Notes: generated by a model from the sequence alone, not told the origin. 64,000 nucleotides of DNA from Opitutaceae bacterium (GCA_028284235.1 JANQSC010000014.1:46412-110411); one strand, 5' to 3'; counted from the stretch's first letter, positions 1-8,990 are shown. Numbers and translations: made by a program.

Positions 1-346
1 GCTTGCGACAGTCTTCAACGACTGGCGGAAGCAGATACGGCGCAACCGTCGTGGAAACGCCAATACGAAGCACGCCTTTAGGCTCGCCCTTCCCCTCCTG
101 TAACTCCCGGAGCGCGTTGTCCGCCTCCATCAAAATCGAACGAGCGCGTTTTTCGAAGAACCGTCCCGCCGCCGTCAGCTCCACGCGCCGCCCGAGTCGA
201 TTGAACAGCCGCTCCCCCAGCTCGTCCTCGAGCTTGATGATCTGAGCGCTCAACGAAGGTTGCGACACATGGCTCCGCTCCGCCGCCCGAGTGAAGTTCT
301 CCTCCTCGACTACCGCCACGAAGTATCTCAATTGATGCATTTCCAT
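1..346 (-). CDS. oxyR: OxyR-like LysR-family regulator (5' part, runs off the left edge)
   Basis: The minus strand encodes the first 115 residues of a LysR-type regulator. The winged helix-turn-helix contains NFTRAAERSHVSQPSLSAQI, followed by KLEDELGERLF and the start of the effector domain (VLRIGVSTTVAPYLLPP). The APYLLP stretch and the HVSQP(S/T)LSAQI recognition helix resemble OxyR, the peroxide-sensing activator. The redox cysteines would lie beyond the window, so peroxide sensing is inferred. ATG at 346 is the start; a second in-frame ATG lies six bases further in. An OxyR-type operator overlaps the start codon, suggesting autoregulation and control of the divergent small gene. Confidence 0.85.
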   Translation of the reverse strand, partial: MEMHQLRYFVAVVEEENFTRAAERSHVSQPSLSAQIIKLEDELGERLFNRLGRRVELTAAGRFFEKRARSILMEADNALRELQEGKGEPKGVLRIGVSTTVAPYLLPPVVEDCRK

Positions 347-381
347 AGTTTAAACCTATGGTTACGATAAGATATAAGTAT
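345..381. promoter_or_regulatory. OxyR-type operator: four ATAG-like quarters spaced by 7 nt
   Basis: Four tetranucleotides, ATAG (345-348), CTAT (356-359), ATAA (367-370) and GTAT (378-381), are each separated by exactly 7 nt. This is the architecture of the E. coli OxyR site (ATAG-N7-CTAT-N7-ATAG-N7-CTAT), matching 14 of 16 quarter-site bases. The site overlaps the start codon of the LysR gene. A possible promoter for the divergent gene (TTCAAG 382-387, 17-nt spacer, GATACT 405-410) begins directly beside it, the usual placement for OxyR activation. Confidence 0.65.
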
Positions 382-439
382 TTCAAGTTATAACGATTTT
401 GCGCGATACTCTGACCGTCAGCGAAAACTGACTGAAAAA

Positions 440-640
440 ATGAACACACAAACCAAGAGTAACCTAATCGCATCAATAATCCTGGCGCTCGCGCCTTTCG
501 GGCTATTCGGATTCGCAATGCCCGCGGGGGAGCTCATCGCAGGAGTGGCCATCACGGCCGCGCTTGCCGGGCTCGCTGTGATGGATCTCAAGCAAGGGGG
601 CTTCAAAGCCTTCAAGCGCTCGACCCATCCGCGATTCTAG
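440..640 (+). CDS. small two-helix membrane protein, possibly OxyR-controlled
   Basis: This 66-residue protein has two hydrophobic stretches, about residues 9-28 and 31-47, and a short basic tail (FKAFKRSTHPRF). I do not recognise a family. It is divergent from the OxyR-like gene, and the OxyR-type operator lies between them, so peroxide-responsive expression is a reasonable inference. There is no clear ribosome binding site, which is normal for this window. A hairpin with a T-run lies about 100 nt downstream. It could be a chance ORF, but the amphipathic pattern and regulatory context favour a real gene. Confidence 0.55.
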   Translation: MNTQTKSNLIASIILALAPFGLFGFAMPAGELIAGVAITAALAGLAVMDLKQGGFKAFKRSTHPRF

Positions 641-677
641 GAATCCGATGCGGTTATTCTGAAGTAGAAAACAAACC

Positions 678-705
678 GGCGGTCGCTTCGCAAGGGGCGG
701 CCGCC
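678..705 (-). terminator. hairpin, likely terminator for the 780-2006 gene
   Basis: A 9-bp stem (678-686 with 697-705, one G-T pair) encloses a 10-nt loop. Read on the minus strand it is followed by a T-rich stretch (GGTTTGTTTTC). It lies just past the stop of the minus-strand gene. Confidence 0.5.
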
Positions 706-743
706 GCGCAAAAACGACGCCCAGGGAGGGGGTCACATTTCCA

Positions 744-775
744 AGCCATTCGCTCTTCGAGCGAGTGGCTTTTTC
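744..775 (+). terminator. Rho-independent terminator
   Basis: An 11-bp stem (744-754 with 760-770, one G-T pair) encloses a TTCG-like loop and is followed on the plus strand by a run of T (770-774). It ends transcription coming from the small gene at 440-640 and separates the convergent genes. Confidence 0.65.
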
Positions 776-779
776 GTCG

Positions 780-2006
780 CTACGCGAGCTCCGCCTTGCG
801 GAGCGCCTTGGAAAACGCGGAACGGTAGAAGAGGAAATTCAGCAGAGCCATAAGCGGCACGGCGATAATCCCGCCCGCCAACACTTGGAGAAGCGCCAGA
901 ACGAGCAGGCACAGACGGAGAAGCCACTTGGTAAGGAAACTCTGCCCGAACGTCAGGTAGCGGCGGAAGGGGGCGACCAGCCGCAGGCGGTAGTAAATCA
1001 CCCCGGCAATGAGGCCGAGCACTGGCACGATTCCCAGCAAGGCGCTGACAAGCAGTACCTTGGGAAGTTTTTCGTTTACCGATCCGATATAGGCTTTGGT
1101 CAGTTCCGAGTCCGAAAACGCTTTCGTCCCGTCCGCTTCGCAGGTGAGAACGACTCCCTTGCCTTCGAATCGCTCCCCGGAAAGCGGCGAACGCTTCAAA
1201 CGCATAAGGCGAAGCTCCTGGTCGCGAATCGATTCCGCTTTCTCATCTTTGATCCCGCCCAAAAAGCCGAGAATGTTGGGGTGGTCCACTTTCGTTCCGC
1301 AGTGGTGGCAACCGGTGGCGAACGAGTGAATGCGCTCGCCGCAGTTCGAGCAGGGGACTTTCGCTTCTTCGAATTTGCCCTCGTGGTACTTGCGGATCAG
1401 ATAGAGCCCGCCGAAAAACGCCAGAATGACAACGAACGCCAACAGCGGCGCGGCGAGCAGGTACCGAACGCCGAACACGACGAGAAAATCCTCAATCCAA
1501 CTGAGAAAGCCCCGAATTTTGACCGTGTCGTCGGGATCGGCCTCGTTGAGCACGCCCATGACTCCACCCCGGATTTGGGCTCCGAAATAGGTCGCCGCCG
1601 CCGATAGAACCGCTGGCAGCGTTTCGACAAACCCCGCTTGCTGCAGCACGTTCCCCGCAAACTCGGCGTCCGCCGTGTTCATCACGCCGAGCGTAGTAAG
1701 GCCCGACAGGCCCGTTTTCGCGTAGACCGAAAAGTCGTCCATGAGCTCGCGGGCTTCCGGCGACTTGTCAGCCACGAATTCTAGGGCCGACAGAACGCCC
1801 AACGCCGTGATCATGCCGCCGCTCGTGAACCAAGTCGGGTGGTCGGCCGCCTTCGCCGCTAGCTCCGAGAGAAACTCGATGTTTTTCAATAACGGCCACG
1901 CATGGCCATATTTCATGAAAAGGGCCGTCACAAAAGCCGGCAGAAATATCCGAGAAGAGAACAAGCCGGACAAGCCGAGCGAGTATAGCAGTGAATTGAT
2001 ATTCAT
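780..2006 (-). CDS. polytopic membrane protein with cytosolic zinc ribbon (DUF4126-like)
   Basis: The protein has 408 residues. The N-terminal half resembles DUF4126-type membrane domains (LGLSGLFSSRIFLPAF near the start). A strong membrane helix follows at about residues 180-203. A zinc ribbon comes next (CSNCGERI, then CHHCGTK, two CxxC pairs around residues 219-237), then a soluble linker. Two or three further helices fill the last 100 residues. The ligand and function are unknown; a four-cysteine ribbon inside a membrane protein usually means a structural zinc. ATG at 2006 is the start. It stands alone, ending toward a hairpin at 678-705. Confidence 0.8.
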   Translation of the reverse strand: MNINSLLYSLGLSGLFSSRIFLPAFVTALFMKYGHAWPLLKNIEFLSELAAKAADHPTWFTSGGMITALGVLSALEFVADKSPEARELMDDFSVYAKTGLSGLTTLGVMNTADAEFAGNVLQQAGFVETLPAVLSAAATYFGAQIRGGVMGVLNEADPDDTVKIRGFLSWIEDFLVVFGVRYLLAAPLLAFVVILAFFGGLYLIRKYHEGKFEEAKVPCSNCGERIHSFATGCHHCGTKVDHPNILGFLGGIKDEKAESIRDQELRLMRLKRSPLSGERFEGKGVVLTCEADGTKAFSDSELTKAYIGSVNEKLPKVLLVSALLGIVPVLGLIAGVIYYRLRLVAPFRRYLTFGQSFLTKWLLRLCLLVLALLQVLAGGIIAVPLMALLNFLFYRSAFSKALRKAELA

Positions 2007-2164
2007 GAGAAAGGGGTATTGACAGATCTAAGATATAAATTGTCTGAGAAAAGGCCGCCAAGCTCGAATTCGTCATTTATCTTTTAGAACGCGACCGCAG
2101 TCTCCCAACTCAGCAAACCACATCGATTTCACTTTTTTCACACAACTAAAAATCCTTACCCACC

Positions 2165-4012
2165 ATGTGCGGAATAGTCGGCTATATTGGAAAACGGGAA
2201 GCCTCTCCCATCTTGCTAGAGGGCTTGAAGCGCCTCGAATACCGAGGATACGACTCAGCAGGAGTCGCTGTCCTGAAGGACGATGCGCTCACTATCAAAA
2301 AACACAAAGGACGCGTCACCGACCTCGCCAAAAACGCATCCGCCCACGGGCTCTCCGGGATGCTGGGCATTAGCCACACGCGCTGGGCGACCCACGGGGC
2401 GGTCACCGAAGCCAACGCCCACCCGCACGTCAGCCACGACGGGAAAATCGCCCTCGTCCACAACGGAGTCATAGAAAACTACCTTTCGATCAAGAAATTC
2501 CTCGAAGGCGAAGGCCACACGTTCGCCTCCGAAACCGACTCGGAGGTGTTCTCGAACTTGATCGCCTACCACTACGCGAAAGAACCCGTCGACTCTCCCA
2601 GCCGCTTTCTCGACAGCGTACGCCGCACGCTCAGCCACATCGAAGGAACCTACGGCATCGCGGTCATTTGCACCGAACGCCCCGACGAACTCGTCGGCGC
2701 CCGTAAGGGCTCCCCGCTGATCGTCGGAATCGGCGCGGACGAGTACCTCCTCGCCAGCGACGTGTCGGCGATCATCAGCCGCACGTCGAATGTTGTCTAC
2801 CTCAACGACGGCGAAATCGTCAGCCTCAAGGACGGCGAACTCAACCTCCTCACCAGCGACGAGGAAATCCGTACACCCGAAATCCAACAGATCGACTGGG
2901 ACATAGCGGAGAGCGAGTTGGGCGACTACGAGCACTACATGCTCAAGGAGATTTTCGACCAGCCCCAGGCGCTCGAGAACGCCATGCGCGGCCGATTTTC
3001 CGACGACGGCAGCACCGCGAAATTCGGCGGACTAAATGTCAGCGCTCAAGAGCTGCGACAGGTCGACCGCATCCTTCTCTGCGCCTGCGGCACTGCTTGG
3101 CACGCCTGCCTCGTAGGCGAGTACCTGATCGAACGGTTCGCCCGCATTCCAGTGGAAGTCGAATACGCGTCCGAATTCCGATACCGGAACGCCCCCCTGG
3201 ACAAGAATACCCTGGTCCTCGTCATCAGCCAGTCCGGCGAGACCATCGACACCTTGGCCGCCCTCCGCGAGTCCAAGCGAAAAGGATACAAGACCCTGGC
3301 CATCAACAATAGCGTCGGCTCCACCATCGCCCGTGAATCCGACGGCGGCATCTACCAGCACGCCGGACCCGAGATCGGCGTCGCCTCCACCAAGGCCTTC
3401 ACGTCCCAACTGCATATTCTCTCAATGCTCGCGCTCTACCTCGGACGCCTCCGCGACATGTCCTACCAAGACGGGATCAACTACGTCGCCGCGCTTAAGC
3501 AGGCTCCCGAACTCGTGACCGAGACCGTGAAGCTCAACGACGAGATCCTCGAGATCTCCAAAAAGTACAAGGACATGAGCGACTGCCTGTTCCTCGGCCG
3601 CCAAGACATGTTCCCCATCGCGCTGGAAGGCGCTTTGAAGCTGAAGGAAATCTCCTACATCCACGCTGAAGGCTATCCTGCTGCGGAGATGAAGCACGGC
3701 CCCATCGCCCTGATCAGCGCCGAGTGCCCCGCTATCGTCCTCGCCACCCAGCCCGACATTCACGGCAAGCTCCTTTCCAACATTCAGGAAGTAAAAGCCC
3801 GCGGCGCGCCCGTCATCGCTATCGCGAATCAAAGCAACCCGTTGCCGCCCGAGCTCGTGGACGACCAAATCCTAATCCCCGATTGCCACCGCGCAGTGCT
3901 GCCCGTGCTCGCCAGCATTCCGATGCAACTGCTCAGCTACCATATAGCCAAGCTCCGTGGATGCGACGTCGACAAGCCTCGCAATCTGGCCAAATCAGTC
4001 ACCGTGGAATAA
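2165..4012 (+). CDS. glmS: glutamine--fructose-6-phosphate aminotransferase (isomerizing)
   Basis: GlmS makes glucosamine-6-phosphate from fructose-6-phosphate and glutamine, the first step toward UDP-GlcNAc for peptidoglycan and lipopolysaccharide. The 615-residue length is typical. The N-terminal glutaminase domain begins MCGIVGYIG, with Cys2 as the nucleophile after Met removal, and has LKRLEYRGYDSAG. Two SIS domains follow (VISQSGETIDTLAAL, EGALKLKEISYIHAEGYPA). The C-terminus DKPRNLAKSVTVE is the conserved end of the family. No glmS ribozyme-like structure or Shine-Dalgarno sequence was seen upstream, so regulation is not evident. Confidence 0.97.
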   Translation: MCGIVGYIGKREASPILLEGLKRLEYRGYDSAGVAVLKDDALTIKKHKGRVTDLAKNASAHGLSGMLGISHTRWATHGAVTEANAHPHVSHDGKIALVHNGVIENYLSIKKFLEGEGHTFASETDSEVFSNLIAYHYAKEPVDSPSRFLDSVRRTLSHIEGTYGIAVICTERPDELVGARKGSPLIVGIGADEYLLASDVSAIISRTSNVVYLNDGEIVSLKDGELNLLTSDEEIRTPEIQQIDWDIAESELGDYEHYMLKEIFDQPQALENAMRGRFSDDGSTAKFGGLNVSAQELRQVDRILLCACGTAWHACLVGEYLIERFARIPVEVEYASEFRYRNAPLDKNTLVLVISQSGETIDTLAALRESKRKGYKTLAINNSVGSTIARESDGGIYQHAGPEIGVASTKAFTSQLHILSMLALYLGRLRDMSYQDGINYVAALKQAPELVTETVKLNDEILEISKKYKDMSDCLFLGRQDMFPIALEGALKLKEISYIHAEGYPAAEMKHGPIALISAECPAIVLATQPDIHGKLLSNIQEVKARGAPVIAIANQSNPLPPELVDDQILIPDCHRAVLPVLASIPMQLLSYHIAKLRGCDVDKPRNLAKSVTVE

Positions 4013-4188
4013 TAGAGTCAGGTGGTAAATACGACCAAACCTTGAAACGAAGTCTACTTGGTTTTCGATCTCAGGATCGGAGTTTCTCATCTTTGGCTTG
4101 CACCGTACAAAGAGTATCAGCAGATCCTGTTGATACCATTGCTAGTCTCCGAACAAGTTGAAGGAGACGAATCGATCGGCTTACGTCT
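4013..4188. other. intergenic stretch with two short hairpins
   Basis: Between glmS and the FkbM gene lie two stems: 4115-4123 with 4127-4135 (9 bp including one G-T pair, 3-nt loop) and 4145-4150 with 4163-4168 (6 bp, 12-nt loop). Neither is followed by a T-run on the plus strand. They may help end glmS transcription or belong to a small RNA. I see no ORF here. Confidence 0.35.
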
Positions 4189-4932
4189 TTAAGTCCGTCG
4201 AAGTTGGACTCTGGGGAGGACGTCGCGTCTGACAAACAACGCGTTGCAGAATGATCCAAAGTCAGAGGTTCTCATCAAATAGTGAGTTTCATAGAAACCA
4301 CATGGCAAAAAATTGTATTCCGACAAATATTCCAATATATCACTAAACTGTGACTGGCATGAGTTTTCTTCATCAAAAGTGACCTCCGAAAGAACCCCTG
4401 AAATTTTCCCCCGCTTCAACATGTTCGATGCTCCTTTGAGGACCTCCAAATCGTACCCCTCTGTATCCGTTTTTAGAATATCTATTTTCGAAATACTGTT
4501 GTCTATACAATATTGATCTACAGTTTTAACTTCAACGACTACCTCTTTCGCATCGGGGTGGTTGTCCAGCAATCCAGTCTCCAGCGAATTCATCACGTGG
4601 TTTGGTACCACTCTAATTTTTAAATTCTTCTCTTCCGCACCCATCGCGAACTTATTGCACCGAACGTTGGATATTCTCGACATTCGTCTCGTGAGAGTTT
4701 CGAACGTCTCGGGTATTGGTTCGAATGAATGAATGACGGCAGTCGGGAATCTCTCATGGATACACAAAGCAGTTTGTCCGACATTCGCGCCAACGTCGAA
4801 AAAAGCGCCCGCCTCCAAGTCGGGTATCCATCGTTTGATGTCCAAAGGCCAATCGATTCCTGCTGGAGTTCGATTGGAACGTCTGACACTCCAACCGAAT
4901 TTCAATAAAATGCGTTTGATTGCGGCCTTCAT
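4189..4932 (-). CDS. FkbM-family SAM-dependent methyltransferase
   Basis: This 247-residue protein has the FkbM pattern: FFDVGANVGQTAL (SAM motif I, about residues 41-53), SFEPIPETF (motif II), and KIDILKTDTEGYDLEVLKGA (motif IV region). FkbM-type enzymes O-methylate sugars, polyketides or lipids, often in polysaccharide clusters; the substrate here is unknown. ATG at 4932 is chosen because the longer reading frame to 5190 adds 86 residues unlike the family. The gene and its upstream 500 bases are clearly AT-rich compared with the rest of the window, suggesting recent transfer. It has no neighbouring glycosylation gene. Confidence 0.85.
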   Translation of the reverse strand: MKAAIKRILLKFGWSVRRSNRTPAGIDWPLDIKRWIPDLEAGAFFDVGANVGQTALCIHERFPTAVIHSFEPIPETFETLTRRMSRISNVRCNKFAMGAEEKNLKIRVVPNHVMNSLETGLLDNHPDAKEVVVEVKTVDQYCIDNSISKIDILKTDTEGYDLEVLKGASNMLKRGKISGVLSEVTFDEENSCQSQFSDILEYLSEYNFLPCGFYETHYLMRTSDFGSFCNALFVRRDVLPRVQLRRT

Positions 4933-5490
4933 GGAGTATGAGAGTCGAGGAAATTGTGGAGTTGACAATTGTTTTCTTCGAACGAAGAAAATTTTCAATT
5001 GACGTTCATTTGATTGCGGAAAGTACCTAGTATTTGAATACTGATTATCAGATGAAATAACCAGAATGTAACCGACTATAGCCAGTTCGAAGGTCATTGC
5101 GCAAACAGTACATTTTAAAAAATCAATACAAATTGAAAAACGATTACAGTGCCCCGGCAAAATGCCCCGAGAAACAATCTGATATCGCAATTTTCTTGAT
5201 AGAAAAAATAGTCAATGTAGCTCGCAATCGAGATTTTTTCATTCGGTCTGAAGTGGCCTGAGTTTTATCGAACCGTGGATCTTCTTAGGTTGTATTCTTT
5301 ATATAACCGCTAACATAACCCGGCTCGCTCAAGGGTAAGGAAACTAGCTACCACTGTTTTGTTCCAACGTTTGCAATGTCTCTGGTCAACGATGGGATCG
5401 CGTATAACAATCCCGAAGATGAAATTGCTCGACACTAAACTCAAGAGCTCTCAGCGCTCATCAATAATTACTCTTTTATTTGGATAACAT
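4933..5490. other. AT-rich intergenic region
   Basis: About 560 bases upstream of the FkbM gene hold no gene I can support. Base composition is markedly lower in GC than the flanking housekeeping genes. No tRNA, integrase remnant or terminal inverted repeat was recognised. It probably includes the FkbM promoter and the left part of a transferred segment. Confidence 0.5.
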
Positions 5491-5952
5491 ATGGACAACA
5501 AAAACCCCGCAAGGAAGCAGGGTAAAAAAGACGAAAACAGTTCGCCAAAAGTCAATCCCCAGCGATTTCGGAATATCGATTTCGTATCGCGTTTCAATCG
5601 AACACCAATCTCCACTGTGAATGAGCAGTCGAGTGACCCTGTCGCCAGACGGCTACACTCTCTCGGATATGTGCTGGCCCACGGTATCTTCCGATCCCAA
5701 CGCTCCCAGCCGATTGTAGCCGAGCTTGACGGTAAGCGCCCCTCTAAGCTTCTCCCGAGCGAACCGATTCACAGCGGCTTCGGAAATGTTGACCGACTGG
5801 ACCGCTTTCGGGCCCGTTCGGTCAGACCTGTCGGCGCGTTCACCCAAAACGCCGAAACGCTCACGCGAGCGGTCGGCAGCATTGACGGGAATAGCGTCCG
5901 AGAAAGCCACGCGAAAATCTTAGAGAAACGTCGTCAAATGACAATAGAGTAA
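5491..5952 (+). CDS. hypothetical ORF, doubtful
   Basis: This 153-residue frame encodes a basic, low-hydrophobicity protein without a recognised domain. An antisense frame at 5653-5910 (85 residues, GTG start, ending HISERV) has equally plausible codon use, so the coding strand is unclear. Some of the plus-strand peptide has the look of an antisense shadow (RLDRFRARSVRP). One explanation is a decayed gene on the minus strand within the AT-rich patch. There is no Shine-Dalgarno sequence in front of ATG 5491. Confidence 0.25.
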   Translation: MDNKNPARKQGKKDENSSPKVNPQRFRNIDFVSRFNRTPISTVNEQSSDPVARRLHSLGYVLAHGIFRSQRSQPIVAELDGKRPSKLLPSEPIHSGFGNVDRLDRFRARSVRPVGAFTQNAETLTRAVGSIDGNSVRESHAKILEKRRQMTIE

Positions 5953-6125
5953 ACTACTCAAAATCAGCCCTTTTTTGAAGGAATTCGCCCATTTTTGCAT
6001 CGATCCGGGCGAGAATCCTACCCAGATCGTTAGTCCGCGGCGTCTAAGGAACGCCCGAATTACTCTATCCTAGATTCGACTCGCGAGGAGTCGCAGGGCG
6101 GACGCCCCGAAACGCTGGGCCGTAT

Positions 6126-8990
6126 TCACGGCTCTAGGCCCGAAACGTCCCCCTCCACAATGAGGCGGACCGAGTCGAGTCGCAACCGCGCTTCCTCGAT
6201 GGAAGCCGAAAGCCCCAGAATCTCCTCGCGAGCGAGATCGAGCTCCTCCTCTCGGACGTTCTCGTTGATCTTGCGCAAATCCACCAAGCGCTGCAGCTCC
6301 GTCCCCAAAACCCGCTTCATCGTCGTCTTCGCAGCCGATCGGATTTGGTCCGCCTCCCGAGAGACAATCACCTCCGCCTGGTCAATCATCGCCGCGACAG
6401 CGTCTCGACCGACCGCGCCGCGCTCCAAAAACCGATTGACGGACCCGTCGCTCAATCGCGTTTCGACCCACGCCCGGTCCCTCTCCTGGCTCCTGTCCTT
6501 GCCGAACATGTCCACAACCGCCCGCAACGGAGTGGGGGCGACGAACCGCTCGACGTGCAGCTTCGACTGAGCAACCGGCTCGAGCACGAAAACCGCCTCG
6601 AGCAACAAGTTCGGCTCGTCCGACTCGAAAATCGAAAAGGCCGAAGCGCCCCGATCCGAATTGATCAGCAGCGCCATGGACTCCTCGACGAGCGGATGAT
6701 CCTGCGAGACAAAAACGATATCCTCGCGGGCGATCGCTCGCGACCGCTGAAAGGTCGCCAGCATCCCTTCCTCCGGGATCTGCGGAAACGAATCCACGTA
6801 GGCGTGCCGCGCGTTCAAAAACACGTCGCCCGCCTCGTGCTCTTCGATCCTAACGCCAAAATGATCCATGAGCTCGAAAACGATCCGCTGGAACGAATCC
6901 GACGCCTCCGCCGCGCGTATCGACTCCACCACTTCAGTGGCGACCGATTCGTTGAACGAGTTGAGCTCCAAGAGGCGATCCCTGCCGTGCTTGAGGGTTT
7001 GGTCCAGCGACGTGCGAAACGCGACCGTCTCTTCGATAAACGCCTCCAGCAATTCGCGCCCCACGCCCTTCTTCCCGCGCCCATAGTCGGTCGCCTTCTC
7101 GAAGAGCCGCTCCTCGAACGCTTTCCGATACTCCGCTACGCCATGGACGCAGGTTTCAAACGCGTCCAATCCTTGGTGGTACCAATCCGCCACAAACTCT
7201 TGAGGGCTGCCCACTACGTAAGGCACATGAATCTGAATTGTAGCCGTCTGCCCAATACGGTCGAGTCGGCCAATCCGCTGCTCAAGCAAACCCGGGTTGG
7301 AAGGCAAGTCGAACAAAACCAAGTGGTGGGCGAACTGGAAGTTGCGCCCCTCGCTGCCAATCTCCGAACAGATAAGAATTCGAGCCCCGTCCGGCTCCGA
7401 AAACCAAGCCGCGTTGCGGTCTCGCTGCACCAACGCCAAGTCCTCGTGGAACAGGGCCGCCTTTACATTCATCCGCTCCCGCAACGCCGCCTCCAAAGCC
7501 AAGGCCTTGCGCTTCGACTTGCAAATGAGCAAGGCCTTCGCTTCGCGCTTCCCTTTCAAAAACGAAATCAGCCAATCCAGACGCGGGTCCTCTTTGAACG
7601 AATACCGAATGGAACGCTCATCGTCCTTGTACTCCGCTTCGAACTCCTTCGATAGTCGCTTGGATAGGGTGTCGGATGCGTCCTTAGAAGCCAAAGGCGC
7701 CGGGCAGTACCTCCGTTTAGCGAAGCCTTCCATATGAGCCCGAGTGTTGCGGAAAACGACCCGCCCCGTCCCGTGCTCGTCCAGCAACGCCTGCAGCAAC
7801 GCGTCTTTCGCTCCCGCCTCGCCTGCCTCGAAACGAGCCAGCTTGGACTCGAGACCCTCCAAGTCCTTGTCGAAAATCTGCCGCAACGCGCCACGGTCCG
7901 CCGCTTTCAACCCGCTCCCGTCGACGATCTTGCCGGCGATGCGCGCCACGTCGCCATAGTCTTCCGCCTCCTTCTCGAAGGACTCGAAATCACCATAACG
8001 ATCCGGGTCGAGCAACCTCAAACGAGCGAAGTGGCCCGCCAGCCCGAGCTGCGTAGGCGTCGCCGTCAGCAATAATAGACCCGAGCTTTGCCGGCCGAGA
8101 CGTTCGACCAATTCGTATTCAGAACTTGAATGCTCCGGCGTCCATTCCAAGTGATGGGCCTCGTCGACGACTACTATGTCCCACTCCGCGTCGACCGCTT
8201 GCTCCCCGCGCAATTCGCTCCCCGCGAGAAAATCCACCGAGCACAGCGCCAACTGCTCGTCCAAAAACGGATTTTGACCGCCGCTGCTGCTCTCCGCCGC
8301 GCGGCACCTCTCCTCGTCGAAAATGCTAAACCACAAATTGAACCGTCGCAGCAGCTCGACGAACCACTGGTGTACCAGCGATTCGGGTACAAGAATCAGT
8401 ATCCGCCGAGCCCTCCCGATCGCCCGCATCCGCTGAATGATCAAGCAGGCCTCAATCGTCTTCCCCAGACCCACTTCGTCGGACAGCAACACGCGCGGCG
8501 ACTGGCGAGCCGACACTTCGTGCAGAATGTACATTTGATGCGGAATCAAGTCGACGCGCCCGCCCATGAACCCGCGCAAAGGCGATTGCAGCAGAGCGCT
8601 CTTCGCTCGCAAAGTCCGATAGCGGAGATCGAATGTCTCCCCCGAATCCGTCCGCCCCCCCAACAGCCGATCGTGCGGCGCGCTGAACGTGGCTACGCTG
8701 GAAAGCTCGCTTTCGCAAACCGAAAGTCCGTCGCCCGAATACTGGAAAAGACCGGACTGCTCCTCGACGCGCTCGATCCGAAACGACTCCCCGTCGCGGG
8801 TCGCCACGCGTTCCCCCTCATGGTAGCGGACCCGTTTCAATACCGGCGTTCCGGCCGCGTAAGCCCGTTCCTCGCCTGCCGCCAAAAAGGAAATGCCCAC
8901 CTGGAAATTGTCTACGCGGACGACCGTTCCTAGCCCGAGCTCGGGTTCCGGTTCGCTCACGTATTTCTGCCCGATGACAAAATCGCCCAT
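6126..8990 (-). CDS. rapA: RNA polymerase-associated SNF2-family ATPase RapA
   Basis: RapA binds RNA polymerase and uses ATP to recycle stalled or post-termination complexes. The protein aligns in order with E. coli RapA: N-terminal Tudor-like segment (IGQKYVSEPEPELGLGTVV), GGRVDLIPHQMYI, Walker A DEVGLGKT, LILVPESLVHQWFVELLRRF, Walker B DEAHHLEW, motif III LLLTATPTQLG, and helicase C domain with SEIGSEGRNFQFAHHLVLFDLP and EQRIGRLDRIGQ. Its length, 954 residues, fits the family (about 968). ATG at 8990 is preferred to the GTG at 9008 because MGDFVIGQ lines up with the E. coli N-terminus. The DUF1835-like gene lies upstream in the same orientation, a likely operon. Confidence 0.93.
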   Translation of the reverse strand: MGDFVIGQKYVSEPEPELGLGTVVRVDNFQVGISFLAAGEERAYAAGTPVLKRVRYHEGERVATRDGESFRIERVEEQSGLFQYSGDGLSVCESELSSVATFSAPHDRLLGGRTDSGETFDLRYRTLRAKSALLQSPLRGFMGGRVDLIPHQMYILHEVSARQSPRVLLSDEVGLGKTIEACLIIQRMRAIGRARRILILVPESLVHQWFVELLRRFNLWFSIFDEERCRAAESSSGGQNPFLDEQLALCSVDFLAGSELRGEQAVDAEWDIVVVDEAHHLEWTPEHSSSEYELVERLGRQSSGLLLLTATPTQLGLAGHFARLRLLDPDRYGDFESFEKEAEDYGDVARIAGKIVDGSGLKAADRGALRQIFDKDLEGLESKLARFEAGEAGAKDALLQALLDEHGTGRVVFRNTRAHMEGFAKRRYCPAPLASKDASDTLSKRLSKEFEAEYKDDERSIRYSFKEDPRLDWLISFLKGKREAKALLICKSKRKALALEAALRERMNVKAALFHEDLALVQRDRNAAWFSEPDGARILICSEIGSEGRNFQFAHHLVLFDLPSNPGLLEQRIGRLDRIGQTATIQIHVPYVVGSPQEFVADWYHQGLDAFETCVHGVAEYRKAFEERLFEKATDYGRGKKGVGRELLEAFIEETVAFRTSLDQTLKHGRDRLLELNSFNESVATEVVESIRAAEASDSFQRIVFELMDHFGVRIEEHEAGDVFLNARHAYVDSFPQIPEEGMLATFQRSRAIAREDIVFVSQDHPLVEESMALLINSDRGASAFSIFESDEPNLLLEAVFVLEPVAQSKLHVERFVAPTPLRAVVDMFGKDRSQERDRAWVETRLSDGSVNRFLERGAVGRDAVAAMIDQAEVIVSREADQIRSAAKTTMKRVLGTELQRLVDLRKINENVREEELDLAREEILGLSASIEEARLRLDSVRLIVEGDVSGLEP

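Noticed and set aside
2007..2164. glmS ribozyme upstream of glmS
   Set aside because: No ribozyme-like core or conserved pairing could be seen in the 158-base leader.
4933..5190. N-terminal extension of the FkbM protein
   Set aside because: The additional 86 residues do not resemble the family and lie in AT-rich intergenic DNA; ATG 4932 gives the normal length.
5653..5910. Minus-strand 85-residue frame inside the 5491-5952 region
   Set aside because: Codon use is acceptable, but it has a GTG start, no ribosome binding site and no recognisable domain. I cannot decide between it and the plus-strand frame, so it is only mentioned there.
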